A DNA stretch of 64,000 nucleotides from Larix kaempferi (Eukaryota; Streptophyta; Pinopsida; Pinales; Pinaceae): positions 62,001 through 126,000 of the forward strand of contig BSBM01000965.1 in NCBI GenBank assembly GCA_027924585.1. Direction: 5' to 3'. Each line of letters begins with the position of its first letter. Position 1 is the first letter of the stretch. The notes under the pieces were generated by a model. The model saw only the letters and a list, made by a program, of their open reading frames with translations. It made no database searches and was not told the DNA's origin. Shown piece by piece: positions 1 through 11,358 of the stretch. The translations under genes and the position numbers were made by a program.

Positions 1-29
1 GAAAAAATATTTTTTGGTGGTAGTATCAT

Positions 30-353
30 ATGCTAATGTTTGACTGTTTGTTCAGAGACAAAGGCCTAGTGAGACCTGATGGCTTCCCGAGATATGGTCG
101 TCGGGGTAGGGGTGAGGAGGTAGGTGATGCTGCAGTAGGACGCACACTACAGACCTTGCGGCGCAAACTCACATGGATGGTTGCTAGGGTTCCACAGATA
201 GAGGTGGCGAGACTACCCGAGGCCATGGAGCGCCAAGTAGTGGGGGTTCTGGGTGACTGGGTGCGACTGCTGCAGCGAGTAGCCAATGTAGTTAATTATT
301 TCTACGAGACACATCCTGTTGGGGCGGAAGCTAGGCCTCCTTGTAGGGAGTAG
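30..353 (+). CDS. Unrecognised 107-codon ORF antisense to A1, downstream of its pol
   Basis: I do not recognise this protein. It is Arg-rich and runs on the strand opposite to A1, between the A1 pol and the expected 3' LTR. Upstream of position 56 there is a good splice-acceptor-like stretch: TGCTAAT, then a T-rich tract ending TTGTTCAG. The true exon may therefore begin at about 56 rather than at the ATG at 30; an in-frame TAG lies at 21-23. Extra ORFs in the 3' region, some antisense, are known from Tat-lineage elements, and this position fits. The minus-strand ORF over the same bases is probably a shadow. It could instead be the last exon of a captured gene. Confidence 0.4.
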   Translation: MLMFDCLFRDKGLVRPDGFPRYGRRGRGEEVGDAAVGRTLQTLRRKLTWMVARVPQIEVARLPEAMERQVVGVLGDWVRLLQRVANVVNYFYETHPVGAEARPPCRE

Positions 354-535
354 ATATCTCAGGATCTCATTTTTTGTATCAATATGTATATTTTTGAGGG
401 CTACGAGCTCCAGTTTTGTATGTCACTACCATTTTTGGACATATTTATAAAAAAAACTTTGGTTCTCCGGTTCTACTATATGTGTGTATGTACAAATGTA
501 TGAATGTCTTCTTATATTTGTGTGCTTCATGGTGA

Positions 536-955
536 ATGTGACAAATGCCAATCTAATACATAGTTAGCGTATGCATAATATATATGATTAACACTTCTTG
601 GAACATGTATGTATGTAATTGAAACAAAATGTCGTTCCAAGAGTCTTACCCTTAGGAATTTCCATAGTAGTGTAGGATCTCACACACAGTATTAACCATT
701 CAGCTGAGACACAACTAGTTGTGAATCCAGGAGGACTTCTAAAGACTGGATGCCATGGAAAATAGTATCCCGAAGTAGCTCAATGACGTCACTATACTCA
801 GCCACATTGTTAGATGTAGGACCAAGACAAGCGCCTCCTGAGGACACAACTAGGTGGTCAGTTGAGAAAATAACCCAGGCTGCAGAAGCAAGCTGCTGCG
901 TATTACGTCTAGCACCATCGGTGAATCCTAAGAATGTTGGAAACTCTGCTGACAT
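536..955 (-). pseudogene. Second (additional) RNase H domain of A1, decayed
   Basis: Reading right to left, the frame opens with the RNase H signature GFTDGA (first catalytic Asp), then NNVAEY (Glu), then LLDSQLVVSQLNG (Asp). After two in-frame stops (TAA at 692-694, TGA at 680-682) the same frame continues with DPTLL, FLRVRLLE, YIHVPRSVN and NYVLDWHLSH. These are typical of the C-terminus of the additional RNase H (aRNH) of Tat elements. The last catalytic Asp expected before AxAN is replaced (YYAYAN). The TGA, and a Trp just downstream, look like CGA and CGG codons changed by CpG deamination. The domain lies after the integrase rather than between RNase H and integrase. Confidence 0.8.
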
Positions 956-1066
956 TTGTCAATCAAACGGAAGCTAATCAGCAGACCCGAAAACCAAACA
1001 AAATCTAAACTATGTGCAGAAGCAACTATACAATAGTATACAAAAGTATCAGCCTGAACCATAGGT

Positions 1067-2195
1067 TCAAGCGTAATACCGTTTGAGGTAGAGCCCTTTT
1101 CTAGGCTCCTTCAAGACAATCCCCTCATAGTCTTCTAATTCATAGGCTCCTTTTTCTAGGACACGCCTCACGTTGTAAGGACCGTGCCACATGGGGTTAA
1201 ACTTGCTTGCCCCTAGGGGTTCTTTATCTTGGTCATATAAGAGGACCAAGTCACCTTCAGCATACTGCCGGGGATGGATAGACCTATCATACTGAACCTT
1301 AATACGAAGTTTGTTGGAATCTATAGCCATAGCTGCATCTCGACGTTGCTCGTCAAGTTGCTCAAGGTGGATTAAACGTTGCTCAAGACCCGTTGTATCA
1401 GGGAGGAGCTCTATGGCCAGTTTAAGCGAAGGGATCTCGCATTCAATCAGTAAAAGTGACTCCACACCGTGGAATAGCTGAAATGGAGAGAACCCGGGTG
1501 GCAGTCTTGACTGCGGTTCGATACGCCCACAAAGAAGGATATAACATGATGTGCCAGTTGGTCTTACTTTGTTGGATGGTACGTTGGAGAATGGTCTTCA
1601 AAGACTTATTGACTGCTTCTACTTGACCATTCACTTGGTGATAATAAGAAGATGAGTGCTCTTGATGAAACCCAAGCTTGAGAGACAAATCCTCCATCAT
1701 CTTGTTCTGAAAGTGACTGCCATGGTCAGTGACAATATCTTTCGGAATACCGAACTGAGTGATAATTTGATTGAAAACCAAGTGGGCTGCTGTAGCACCA
1801 TCGGCTTTAACGGTAGGCATGGCCTCAGCCCATTTGGAAAAATATTCCAGGGCCACTATGATATGGTGATGCCCCCCAGCCAAAGTTGGTTTGCAATCCA
1901 TGAAATCCACCCCCCACTTGGTGAAGGGAACGACGGTGATGACCGGATGAAGGGGCGCTGGATGAGAGCGTATGTTCCGAGAAAACACCTGGCAAGGGTG
2001 ACATCTCTTCACAGCATTAACACAATCCTTAAATATGGAAGGCCAAAAATACCCAGCTCGCATAATACATTGGGTTGTAGCAAGCTCGGATAAGTGACCG
2101 CCACACGCCCCAGCATGGAAATCATTAAGCACCCGCTCCGCTTCTTCGTGAGTTAAGCAACGGAGGAGGATAGAATCCTTTCCTCGGCGATACAA
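1067..2195 (-). pseudogene. pol: Integrase of A1, frameshifted
   Basis: The first part (2195-1443) has an HHCC zinc-binding region starting near HAGACGGH and ending CHPC. A DDE core follows: Asp in WGVDFMD, Asp in VTDHGSHF, Glu in GQVEAVNKS. The second part (1465-1067) is the C-terminal domain, with YDRSIHPRQYAEGDLVLL and an HGPY motif. The two parts are in different frames and overlap at 1443-1465, so one frameshift separates them. Integrase inserts the cDNA copy into the chromosome. This copy cannot make a full enzyme. Confidence 0.9.
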
Positions 2196-2246
2196 AGTGT
2201 CACCGACGATGGTATAATATTTATCATGATGTTTTACACGCCGTCG

Positions 2247-3863
2247 CTAATCTCGTGAATAGTGCTGAGGAAACTTCAAAGTTTGGAGATATACAATGAC
2301 ATCCCCATACCAAGGGTCCTCGGATGAGATAAGAAATAAGTGCTCATCCACAAAGGAATCTTCATGAATGACATCCTCATCAAGTCTCGGAATGTCTGAC
2401 ATAAGCTTAGCAAACACCAACGATTTCACCGACTTCGCCGAAGCAAAATCGAGATCAAATTCCTGAAGGATAACAATCCATTTATTATACTCCCCCCCGA
2501 TAAGGCGTTGTGATAGCACGAAATGAGATGGATTGATATGCGTGACAACTGTGGTTGTTCTAAGCAGAATGTAATGTCGTAACCGCTGGACTGAATGAAC
2601 AGTCGCAAGTGCCAGCTTTTCCACATGAGTATATCTTAGCTCAGCGTCTACTATATTTCGACTAAGATAATAGATGACATGCTCGATAAGCGCATCATCA
2701 ACTTGAACCAAGACCATGCCAATCGTCTCTTGAGACACGGCCACATAAAGGATAAAATCTCGTGCGAAGTTTGGTGGACTAAGCACAGGGGCTGATACCA
2801 AAGCTTTATTAAGGGCGTCGAAAGACTGTTGGGCTCGTTCATCCCAGATAAAGGGTGTGTCTTTCTTCAATAAGCGCGTGAAACCTTTGGTAAGATTAGC
2901 ATAATTGACTACGAAACGACGTAGAAAAGTGGCTCTCCCTTGGAGGCTCTGAAGTTGTAACAAATTATGTGGAGGAGGCAACTGAAGTATTGCCTCAACT
3001 TTGAGAGGATCGACTCTAATACCCTCTTTCAAAACTATGAAGCCCAAAAGGCGACTAGTCCTTACAGCAAAGATGCATTTGTTAGGATTCAATCGAATCT
3101 TGTATCATATACATCGTTCGAGAATCATGTGGAGGTGCTTGGGGTGGTCCATCCTCTTGCGAGAATGGCTAGCAAGATCATCCAAGAAAACCTCCATAAT
3201 TGTCTTAAGATCGTGAAAGGCGTAGGTCATGGCACACTGAAATGTAGCTTCGGCATTTTTGAGGCCGAATGGCATTTTCCGATATGCAAACGTTCCCCAA
3301 GGACAAATAAAAGTTGTCCTATGTTGGTCCTTGGGTTTGATTTGAATTTTGTTATACCCGGAAAATCCATCCATGAAGGAAAAAATCTCACTTCCGGTGC
3401 AAGAATCCAATATTTGATCTATGAATGGTGTGGGGAAGTTCTCTTTCGGACATGCACGGTTCAAATCTCTAATGTCGGTCCATACACGGATCATTCCCTG
3501 CTTCTTATCCACAGGAACAGGGTTTGACACCCATTCGGTAAGGGGAACGGGGTAGATGAAACCAGCCTTGAGCAGTTTCTCCACCTCTGCCTTGATAGCG
3601 GCTGCTTTTCTAGGGTTCACATCAGGTAGGCGTTGTCGAACCAGTTTAGTGTTGGGATACGTTATAATCTCATGTTCAACAATGCGGGGGTCTATTCCTG
3701 GCATCTCCTCATATGACCAGGCGAAAGCTTCCCGGAGTTCTGTAAACAATTCAGTGTAAATATCAATCTCCTCAGGAGTGCAATCATCACCGATGTAGAC
3801 ATTCTCAACTATTCCGGGAGTACGAGAGATATTGATTGATGTAGTTGGGGAAATGTTAGCCAT
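2247..3863 (-). pseudogene. pol: Reverse transcriptase and first RNase H of A1, frameshifted
   Basis: The first segment (3863-3105) opens with a linker (AFAWSYEEMPGIDP) typical of Tat elements, then RT fingers and palm: DIRDLNRACPKENFPTP, FMDGFSGYN, MPFGLKNAEATFQ and the catalytic box FLDDL (a YVDD variant). The second segment (3092-2247), in another frame, has the RT thumb/connection and the native RNase H. In that RNase H the usual catalytic DAS is replaced by YVAVS, so the first Asp is missing. Copy A2 has YVATS at the same place, so the loss belongs to the family and is not decay of one copy. This fits the presence of a second RNase H downstream. Confidence 0.9.
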
Positions 3864-5129
3864 ATTCCCTTTGGGTCACCAACCATCTCTGGTAGAGTTG
3901 TCCTAAACTCTTCTCGTTCGGCAAGCTCAAGTTTGGGAAGGAAATAAGAGCGATGGTGCATATCTTCCCAAGGTCTCTCACTACCACACATGGCCTCCAT
4001 AATGGATTCATCAGAAGGCAAAGTATCATCGAGGCAATCATGGGAACAAGACGAGTTGGCTGCCCAAACCGACAGCGTAACGGGATCTGCCTTGATTGTT
4101 TGGAAAGAAGAGATATCCGATTTTGCAGTGGCTTGTTGAATATGTTGATAAGCAAGCTCAGCTACAGACAGTGGCATAGACATCCCGACATGCGAAATGT
4201 TTCCAGACGTGGAACTCATGGATGGTAAAGTCCATGGATTGTCAAAATAGGAATTCCAGAATGACATATTATGTGAAGGAGGAGACGCATCGTCGGTTAT
4301 GGTTCCAATAAAATTCATAGGTGTGGAAAAATCATAAGTTCCCATTAATGAAGGGTACATGCCAACACCCATGTTACCAATTGCCGGCTGAGAATGAGTA
4401 ACCTGCGGGACTATGGATCCCATGGATGCTGTGGAAGAGGAGTTAACATAATCCAGCTAATCAATGGTCATAATCTTGCCTTCGTGGGGAAATCCGATAA
4501 CTCTGAATACCGTGGACGTGACAGTTTTGATGGCATACATCCAATTCCGACCCAGTAGAAGGTTTTAGTAGATGGGCGCATCAACCACCTCGACTTCAAT
4601 AGGCATAGAATTACCTCCCAAGGAGACAACAAGGGAAGGGATAATTCCATGCGGCTTAAAGAATGACCGTCGAATGCAGTGAGCGTGGTTCTAGACGCGA
4701 GTAGGCGAGGAGAGCCAAGAGCTTTCCAACAAGCTAACGACATTACTGATGCAGAGGCACTTTCGTCAACCATAGTAAATTTGACAAACTATGAAGGAAC
4801 ACCACCTGTATTTGAAAAGCCATGTGGTAGGGTAAGCGAGGTTGGACATTAGTAGTGTCGAACTTGATAACAGTGGGACTTCCCCCATCCTGAACTCCTA
4901 ACGCACTCAAAAGAATATGCTTCTGAGAAGGACAGGCTTGCAAAACTTCAAGAGCCGACATGGCACATGGAGTTTGGCCCAAATATTCTACGATGGAGTA
5001 GTTGTGGGCAGCTCGAGCATTAGGATTATGCGTAGAGCGCTTAAGAACACCTTTCAGTATCCACGACATAATAGAAGGCTTCTCGATATGTAAGGAATTG
5101 TTAGGAGGAGGGGGAGGCTCACTCCCCAA
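3864..5129 (-). pseudogene. pro: Protease and spacer region of A1, frameshifted
   Basis: The segment at 5129-4743 carries NPNARAAHNYSIVEYLGQ and continues in another frame at 4773-4468 with VDESASASVMS, the retropepsin active-site region. The flap and second half are interrupted. The equivalent site is DEGA in A2 and C, so DESA here is probably a Gly-to-Ser mutation. A long spacer with PWEDMHH and SYFLP (4423-3864) connects to the RT linker. In the usual Tat arrangement this protease would cut gag-pol. At least two frameshifts make it non-functional. Confidence 0.8.
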
Positions 5130-5183
5130 ATTGGGTTGTGGTGCATCATAATCGCGCTGACGAGTGGCAACACTAACCTCTGA

Positions 5184-7600
5184 CTAAACCATGTTCACAC
5201 ATCCATAACCACTAGTATTGGAAGAAGACGTTGTCGTCTTAGTAGGTCCATAACCAGGGGTGGGAGCATGCGAAGCCATGTTTTGGTGATGAGGTAGGGG
5301 ATCCTTCAACACAGTTGGGATCTGTGCCAAGTGCTTCGATGCTTCTTCAATACGAGGACATAACATGGTCTTCCCCACAAAGCTTGCAAGGAAACTTCAC
5401 CTTACGCCTAGGTTTATGTTCCTCACTAGCATTTCCTCCTTCCTGAGGAGGGTTGGCATTATCCTTACAGGGGTATTGCAATTTCCATTGTTATTCCCAT
5501 TGTTTCCACCCTTACGATTATTTCTCCCCTTTTTCTTACCACCAGGGTGCTGGTTACCTGATTGGTTCGTTGTTTGCACACTGTGTACATCGGACGATGG
5601 GGTGGAAGTGGACAAGGTGTGAACCTGTCCGAGAGTAGACTGGTTTAGCGAAAAATTATGCATTTGATTAGCTATCAAATCTATGGGGTGAGTGCTTGCA
5701 GATCCTATGATGCCATCGGCATGCGGTCTAGGAACTGACGTGGGATCATGACGTGTGGATGGTGCATCAGGAATGATGCCATACAAAATGTTAGACTGAG
5801 AGTATAACAAGTCTAACTACTGGACTTTCAAGATAGATTGTTCCTCAGTCACAATGTCGGACATCGAAACATTCTTAGCAATGTATGGGAGTAGAGACTT
5901 GAGGAACCATTCCAACTGGAACTCTGGAGAGATGTTGGCTTTCACTAACCTCTTCCGTCGACGCCACTCTTGAACGTGGTCAGAAATATGCGTGGCCTTG
6001 TTCTGACGGAATGTAGATAAAAGTTCGGTGCCAGTATCATAGTGAACCAACAACTGGAAATGATCTAAGAAAACCAAAGCGATCTAGTTAAAACCCCTAT
6101 AAGTGTTTCCAGGAAACTCGACGTACAACTTCGCGGCTACCCCCATGAGGGTGCATTGAAATAGAAGAAATCTAACAGAATCGTGATTCAATGAGTTGGA
6201 GGAGCACCAAAGGTGCAATGTCGTGACATGATCTCCCGGGTCCTCGCCACCTTTCCCTTCAAACTTAGGAATGTCCAAAGGGAGCTTGGTAGGGATCGGG
6301 GGCCAAGTAGGGTCATGACACACCATATCATTTGTGAGCTTTGAAAGATCTGGAAGATTCAAGCGTGCAAGGAATGGGAGATGAGGCTGGAAAGATTGAT
6401 TATAAGCCCCCATAAAAGGTTGGTTAAATGGAACCGTGTTATAAGATGGACCAAAAGCTTGACCATGAGGATTAAACTGCTAATAATAAGGATCTGATGG
6501 ACCATAAGCTTTCCCATGGCCATAGGATTGATAACCTCCTCCTACCTGACCCATTTGAGAGTAAGCAGGTATGTGCGTGTTTTGGGCACCATATTGGCGT
6601 GGTGGGTTGTACTGGTGGCCAACACCGACTGTGTTGTAGTAAGGGTTGCCACCATGAGTATGGGGCATATATGTACTATTCATAGCAGGAATCGTGTTGT
6701 AATGACCATAATGGTATGGTATGTTCCCACCCCCAGCATTAGGATTAGCTTGAGCATTCGTGTGGTGACCAGAAGCATGAGATATGTTCCCAGCCCCAAT
6801 ATTGGTGTTACTAGTAGTAGGGATGGTGGCGTTATGTCCATGTGGATAGGATATATTCCCACCCCCTACATTGGCATTACTAGTGGCGGTAGTGGACACA
6901 AAAGTATGCGGTATATGTCCACCCCTGTGGTTGGGAGGAGCATTAACATCCGTAAAAGTAGTCCTGGGTTGATGAGTAGCGGCATGTGTATTAGGTGGTG
7001 GATGGTGAGTCGTGTTTCGAACCATGTTCCTATTCGGTTGGGAAATCCTAGGAGGTGGTATTCTTCCAACATTAGTATCGTTAGGAGGAACATGACCAGT
7101 CCCCATACTATGTGTGTGAGTGGACAACGTAGTGCCCCCAGTGAGGGTAGTGCCCCCAGTGGGTATAGTATGGCTAACACCATGACTAGTGCCAGCGTGA
7201 CTACCAAACATAGTGGAAGGTTCAATTGTACTATGACTAGGCATACCAAAAGAGAGTGCGGTTGGGTTGATCGTAGGACCAGTGTCGTCATGTAATTTTG
7301 GCATCCGATATCTATAATTGTGTGGAAATGAAGGAATGAACGGATCATCCTGTTCTTCGTCCTCAGGTAAGGTTGGCATTCTGTGAAGATAATTATCCAA
7401 ATTCAAAGGATTGAATGGATCTTGTTCGGCCAAATCGAACCAGGTTGAGTTTCAGGTGGATCACCTCCCCACGCCTCACGAGGAGTATGGGGATCGGAAC
7501 TGTGGTCAACTCTACTGTATGGAGTCAATGTTTTTCCTCAGTATCGAAATGTGTAGTAGTCATGACGTCTTGGATGTATGTCTCGTAAGAATCTAAAGAC
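5184..7600 (-). pseudogene. gag: gag of A1, frameshifted
   Basis: The N-terminal part (7433-6480) is a low-complexity Asn/Gly/His/Pro region with imperfect repeats of about 25 residues built on N-x-GGGNI-x-x-x-GH. The coding frame continues upstream of 7433 without an ATG (the codon there is TTG) and carries TPREAWGGDPPET, matching A2. The capsid-like core (6413-6084 and 6077-5817) has LPLDIPKFEGKGGEDPGDH and HISDHVQEWRRRK. The basic Asn-rich tail (5810-5397) ends near the place where A2 has a zinc knuckle; here the knuckle is broken by a frameshift. Gag packages the RNA in virus-like particles. Confidence 0.85.
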
Positions 7601-9327
7601 TCAGAGGTAGCCCTCTGGCGTCCTCTAGCAACACGACATGAAAAATCGGCTGGCTTTAAACCAGGAAACCAACAGGAATGAAGGAGAGTAGGACTCCACG
7701 CCACGATATCTCCAGAGAGAATATATAATCAAAACATCCCCTAAAGGCCAAATATCGATAAAAAAAGGTGAATCAAAAGCACACACCTAGAGAAAATAGA
7801 ACCAAGAGCAGAAAAATAGAGTGGCTAAATGAGCTCCTGACACTAGAGCTGGTATGTCTCGCCTAGGAGACGCTTGAGACTCCCAAACTATAGCCAGAGG
7901 TAACAGAATCAGTTATAGAGACACCTAGGCTTCATTGCGTGTACAGGGTCAAGTCCACTGCACAAACAAAATTGTGCTATCCAATCCCTATCTGACTCAG
8001 GACACGAACAGTATAACCAGTGCAAGTACCCTACGCGATACCTGGGTAAGGTAACTATGGTCACCGCAATATAACCAATGCTTAGGGGGACAGTCGCAGG
8101 TGGGATCCGTCGTATGGGAAGGGTAGATAAGCCCGAAGCACAAGAGGACAAACCTCCGATACCCCCAGATACGAACAAACCCTGGAAATATCTCCCACGT
8201 TCAACCGGTATGAGAGGGATATCCCTTCAACCAACTCCCGTGACCTCGTGCTTAACTCTGGCTTGAGTAGAGCTTCCTGAGAACACCGATCTATACCATG
8301 GATTCCTCCACTCCCTGGTCAGACACCTAATGTTTCGTCTGGTGGTCATGGATTGTTAACTCAAAATGATCTATTCCAAGACTCTAAACCTATGCTAGTT
8401 GGTGTACCCTATAAATAAAATCGGTCTAATCAATTTTAAGATTAAGCATTAATTTTAATGGCTGTGATTACTCAAGGGATATGATCATGAAACTAGTGAT
8501 GTGTAAGACTCAATAGTATGCAAAATCGTCAAATCCTAGACTCATTTATCCAATGAAAACAATGCCACTAATATGCACAATCAAACCAATGATTTCGAAA
8601 TAAATATGCAATCCTTTTATATTTTTCAATGCACAATCAGAATCTAAATGAAGGCAGAAAGCACTCAATGCAAGATGCAATACATAAAAGAATTTATTTT
8701 TTTTGTATTTTATCTTATAAACGAAAGGAAAATGCAAAAACTATGTGCATATTTTTTTGTATTTTTCAATATATGGAAATGAAAAATGCAAGCAAAATCG
8801 TACTATCTAGTCACTGATATGCCAAGGAGATCACTAAGACAACTAGGAAGATACCAAATAGTAAGACTCAGCCAAAGGAATGAGCTCAAAAGGAAAAAAT
8901 CAACAAGGCTAAATCCAAAGATGGGTAAAAAAACCAACAAGGCTCAACCAAGAGAAACGAAGAGTTCTAGTCACAACCAAGGCATGGAACAGTCAAGAAA
9001 CAGGCCAACAAAGACTCAAAATTAACCAAAACCAACCCAACAACAACCAAAGGACATAAACCAACAAAAACCGTAGTTATACGCTATTGTCGAAGGAATA
9101 CTTGTGGGTACCCACGAGCAATATAGTAAATAGATGTGGTTATACGTGGGCAGAGCTAAGCTAGCCCGCGGGTGAGGAAAGGAAAATTGGCAAACAGAGA
9201 GTCCAATGGCTCAGAAAAAGAAAGTTTTCTATAGTGTATCTCAATGGCAGATAAGTGACATAGAGCTTCGACAAACAACAACTCTAATTATGGACTAATG
9301 CTCAAAAAATCCCCAAGATGGATGTTT
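7434..9327 (-). other. 5' leader of A1
   Basis: About 1.9 kb lie between the primer site and gag. The last 170 bases next to gag are N-terminal gag coding sequence. The rest matches the leader of A2 (37153-38752) along its length. It contains only one shared short ORF (7909-8178) and AT-rich sequence. Long leaders are usual in Tat/Ogre elements. Confidence 0.7.
7909..8178 (-). CDS. Short leader ORF shared by A1 and A2, unrecognised
   Basis: This 89-codon frame has LPIRRIPPATVPLSIGY and LYCSCPESDRDW. A2 has the same frame open at 37359-37586, with LPIRQTPPATVLLSIGY and LYCLCPESDRDW. Both lie upstream of gag on the coding strand. Because the whole leader is similar in the two copies, open frames alone do not prove coding. 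I do not recognise a family. Confidence 0.25.
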   Translation of the reverse strand: MFVSGGIGGLSSCASGLSTLPIRRIPPATVPLSIGYIAVTIVTLPRYRVGYLHWLYCSCPESDRDWIAQFCLCSGLDPVHAMKPRCLYN

Positions 9328-9345
9328 TCCCCAGCGGAGTCGCCA
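9328..9345 (-). promoter_or_regulatory. Primer binding site of A1 (tRNA-Arg type)
   Basis: The minus strand reads TGGCGACTCCGCTGGGGA, four bases after the LTR end at 9350. This is the sequence reported for Ogre elements and matches the 3' end of a plant tRNA-Arg. It primes minus-strand DNA synthesis. Confidence 0.85.
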
Positions 9346-9349
9346 TTTA

Positions 9350-10277
9350 TGTGTTGGAGAAAACTCACTATGGCTTGGGGTAGACCACAACAGACAGATG
9401 ACTACCATAAATCAACTCAATTCTTATAACTATGCTATATAAATGACAATGCTAAGATAAGGAAGAAGATAACCAACCTCGATCCAAACGATTGATGTAG
9501 ATCCCCGTTGGAGCTTTTCAATCCGTGCACTTGAATCTGCAAATTAGTCTTGACAGACAATATACAAAAAGTACATATAACATATAAATGGCATTAACAT
9601 CATCAATAGCACTGGCCCATGATATAACAAGTAAATGCAACCCAATGTAAGATAAAAGACATTTACAACATTAATGGATGAGAAAATGAGTATTTCTATT
9701 AATAAACAAGAAGAAGTACAAAGTGATACGACCTCTTGCTGGCAACCAATATGAACCAAGATCTGGATCAATCCACTTGTGCCTCTACCACTTCAATCCT
9801 CCATGAATGGAAAACTCAAACTAGATAGGAGTTTGGAAGGTGAACATAAAGGGTTCACAACTACAAGGATCAATGAGTGTAGACTCAACATAGGGAAAAA
9901 ATCCACTAGAGTTCTCTTGCTCTTCTTTCTCCTCTCGTCCATAAGCCATATGTGCTCAATATATAGTCCTCTCAAAGGTAAGTGAAAGGACACATCGAGA
10001 CGTTTCTTGGGCAGATGGAGAGCCAAAGGTCACCCAATGACCGCTTTTTGGGAGTAAAAAGTAATAAACTAGTGATTTTTACCATTTTACTTGATACCCG
10101 TGGGCTATAGTGATGCAACTCGTGGGTACGCCTGCTATAGTGATGCAACAAGCGGGTCAGAGGAAAAAATGAGGAACTGGGATGTCTGAAGGATATAAAG
10201 TGGATCTGAGTCAGTGAAATGGATCCTACAGGCCAAAGAATGCTGATACTCACAGGGTGGAAGATTATGTTGTAACA
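9350..10277 (-). repeat. 5' LTR of A1
   Basis: On the plus strand it starts TGTGTTGGAGAAAAC and ends TTGTAACA. It corresponds along its length to 38775-39704, the LTR of A2. A TATATA-rich stretch near 9955-9966 (minus strand TATATATTG) is a possible promoter. The right edge at 10277/10278 is sharp: integrase coding sequence of A2 begins at once. Confidence 0.85.
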
Positions 10278-11325
10278 AAAAGTAACTAGCTCGCATAATA
10301 CATTGGGTTGTAGCAAGCCTGAATAAGTGACTGCCACACTCCCCCGCATGGCAATCATTAAGCACCCACTCCGCTTCTTCGTGAGTCAAGAAACGACGGA
10401 AAATAGAATCCTTCCCTTGGCGATACAAAGTGTCACCGATGATAGTATAATCTTTAGCGTGATGTTTCACATGCCGTCGCTCGTCCCGTGAATAATGCAA
10501 AGGAAAATTCAAAGTTTGGAGATATATATTGACATCCCCATACCAAGGGTCCTCAGACGAGATGAGAAATAAGCTATCATCCACAAAGGAATCTTCATGG
10601 ATGACATCCTCATCAAGTCTCGGAAGGTCCGACATAAGCTCAGCAAACACCAATGATTTCATCGACTTCGCCGAAGTAAAATCGAGATCGAACTCCTGAA
10701 GGATGACAATCCATTTATTGTAATTCCCCCCTATAAGGCGTCGTGATAGCATGAACTGAAATGGATTGATATGCACTGCAATTGTGGTTGTTCTAAGAAA
10801 AATATAGTATCATAACTGCTGGAATGCATGTACAGTCGCAAGTGCCAACTTTTCTACATGAGTATATCTCAGTTCAGCGTCTACTAGATTTCGATTGAGG
10901 TAATAGATGACATGCTCGATGAGTGTATCATCAACCTGAAGTAAGACCATGCCAATCGTCTCTTGAGACGTAGCCACATAAAGTATAAAATCTTGTGCAA
11001 AGTCAGGTGGACTAAGCACAAGGGCTGATACCAAAGCTTTCTTAAAGGCATCGAAAGATTGCTGGGCTCGCTCATCCCAGATAAACGGTGTCTCTTTCTT
11101 CAACAAATGCGCAAAACCTTTGGTAAGATTAGCATAATTGACTACAAAGCGAGGCAGAAAAGTAGCTCTCCCTTGGAGGCTCTCAAGTTGAAACAAGTTG
11201 TGTGGAGGAGGCAACCGAAGTATTGCCTCAACTTTGAGAGGATCGACTCTAATACCCTCTTTCGAAACTATAAATCCTAGAAGGCGACTGGACCTTACTG
11301 CAAAGATGCGTTTATTGGGATTCAA
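10278..11325 (-). pseudogene. pol: RNase H and start of integrase of A2
   Basis: 11325-10810 has the RT connection and native RNase H, with FILYVATSQETIGMVL in place of the canonical catalytic DAS. The next frame (10776-10278) carries NPFQFMLSRRLIGG, HYSRDERRHVKHHAK and the beginning of the integrase zinc region (HLFRLATTQCIMRASYF). It is then cut at 10278 by the A1 LTR. One frameshift lies near 10800. The rest of the integrase is not in the window. Confidence 0.85.
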
Positions 11326-11358
11326 TCAAATATTGTAGCGTATACATCATTCAAGAAT

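Larger units (their letters stand above)
1..10277 (-). mobile_element. Element A1: Tat/Ogre-type Ty3/gypsy retrotransposon, 3' end beyond window
   Basis: In minus orientation the order is LTR (9350-10277), tRNA-Arg-type primer site (9328-9345), leader, gag, protease, RT/RNase H, integrase, then a second RNase H. This is the layout of the Tat/Ogre branch of Ty3/gypsy elements, and the primer site TGGCGACTCCGCTGGGGA is the one known for Ogre elements. The 3' LTR is not in the window, so the element runs off the left edge. All coding parts carry frameshifts or stops. The right LTR abuts a broken integrase frame of a second copy (A2) at 10278, so A1 inserted into that copy. The target duplication cannot be checked because the other end is missing. 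Confidence 0.9.

Noticed and set aside
5365-5638. Plus-strand ORFs over gag of A1 and A2
   Set aside because: They are antisense shadows of the Asn/Lys/Gly-rich gag tail.
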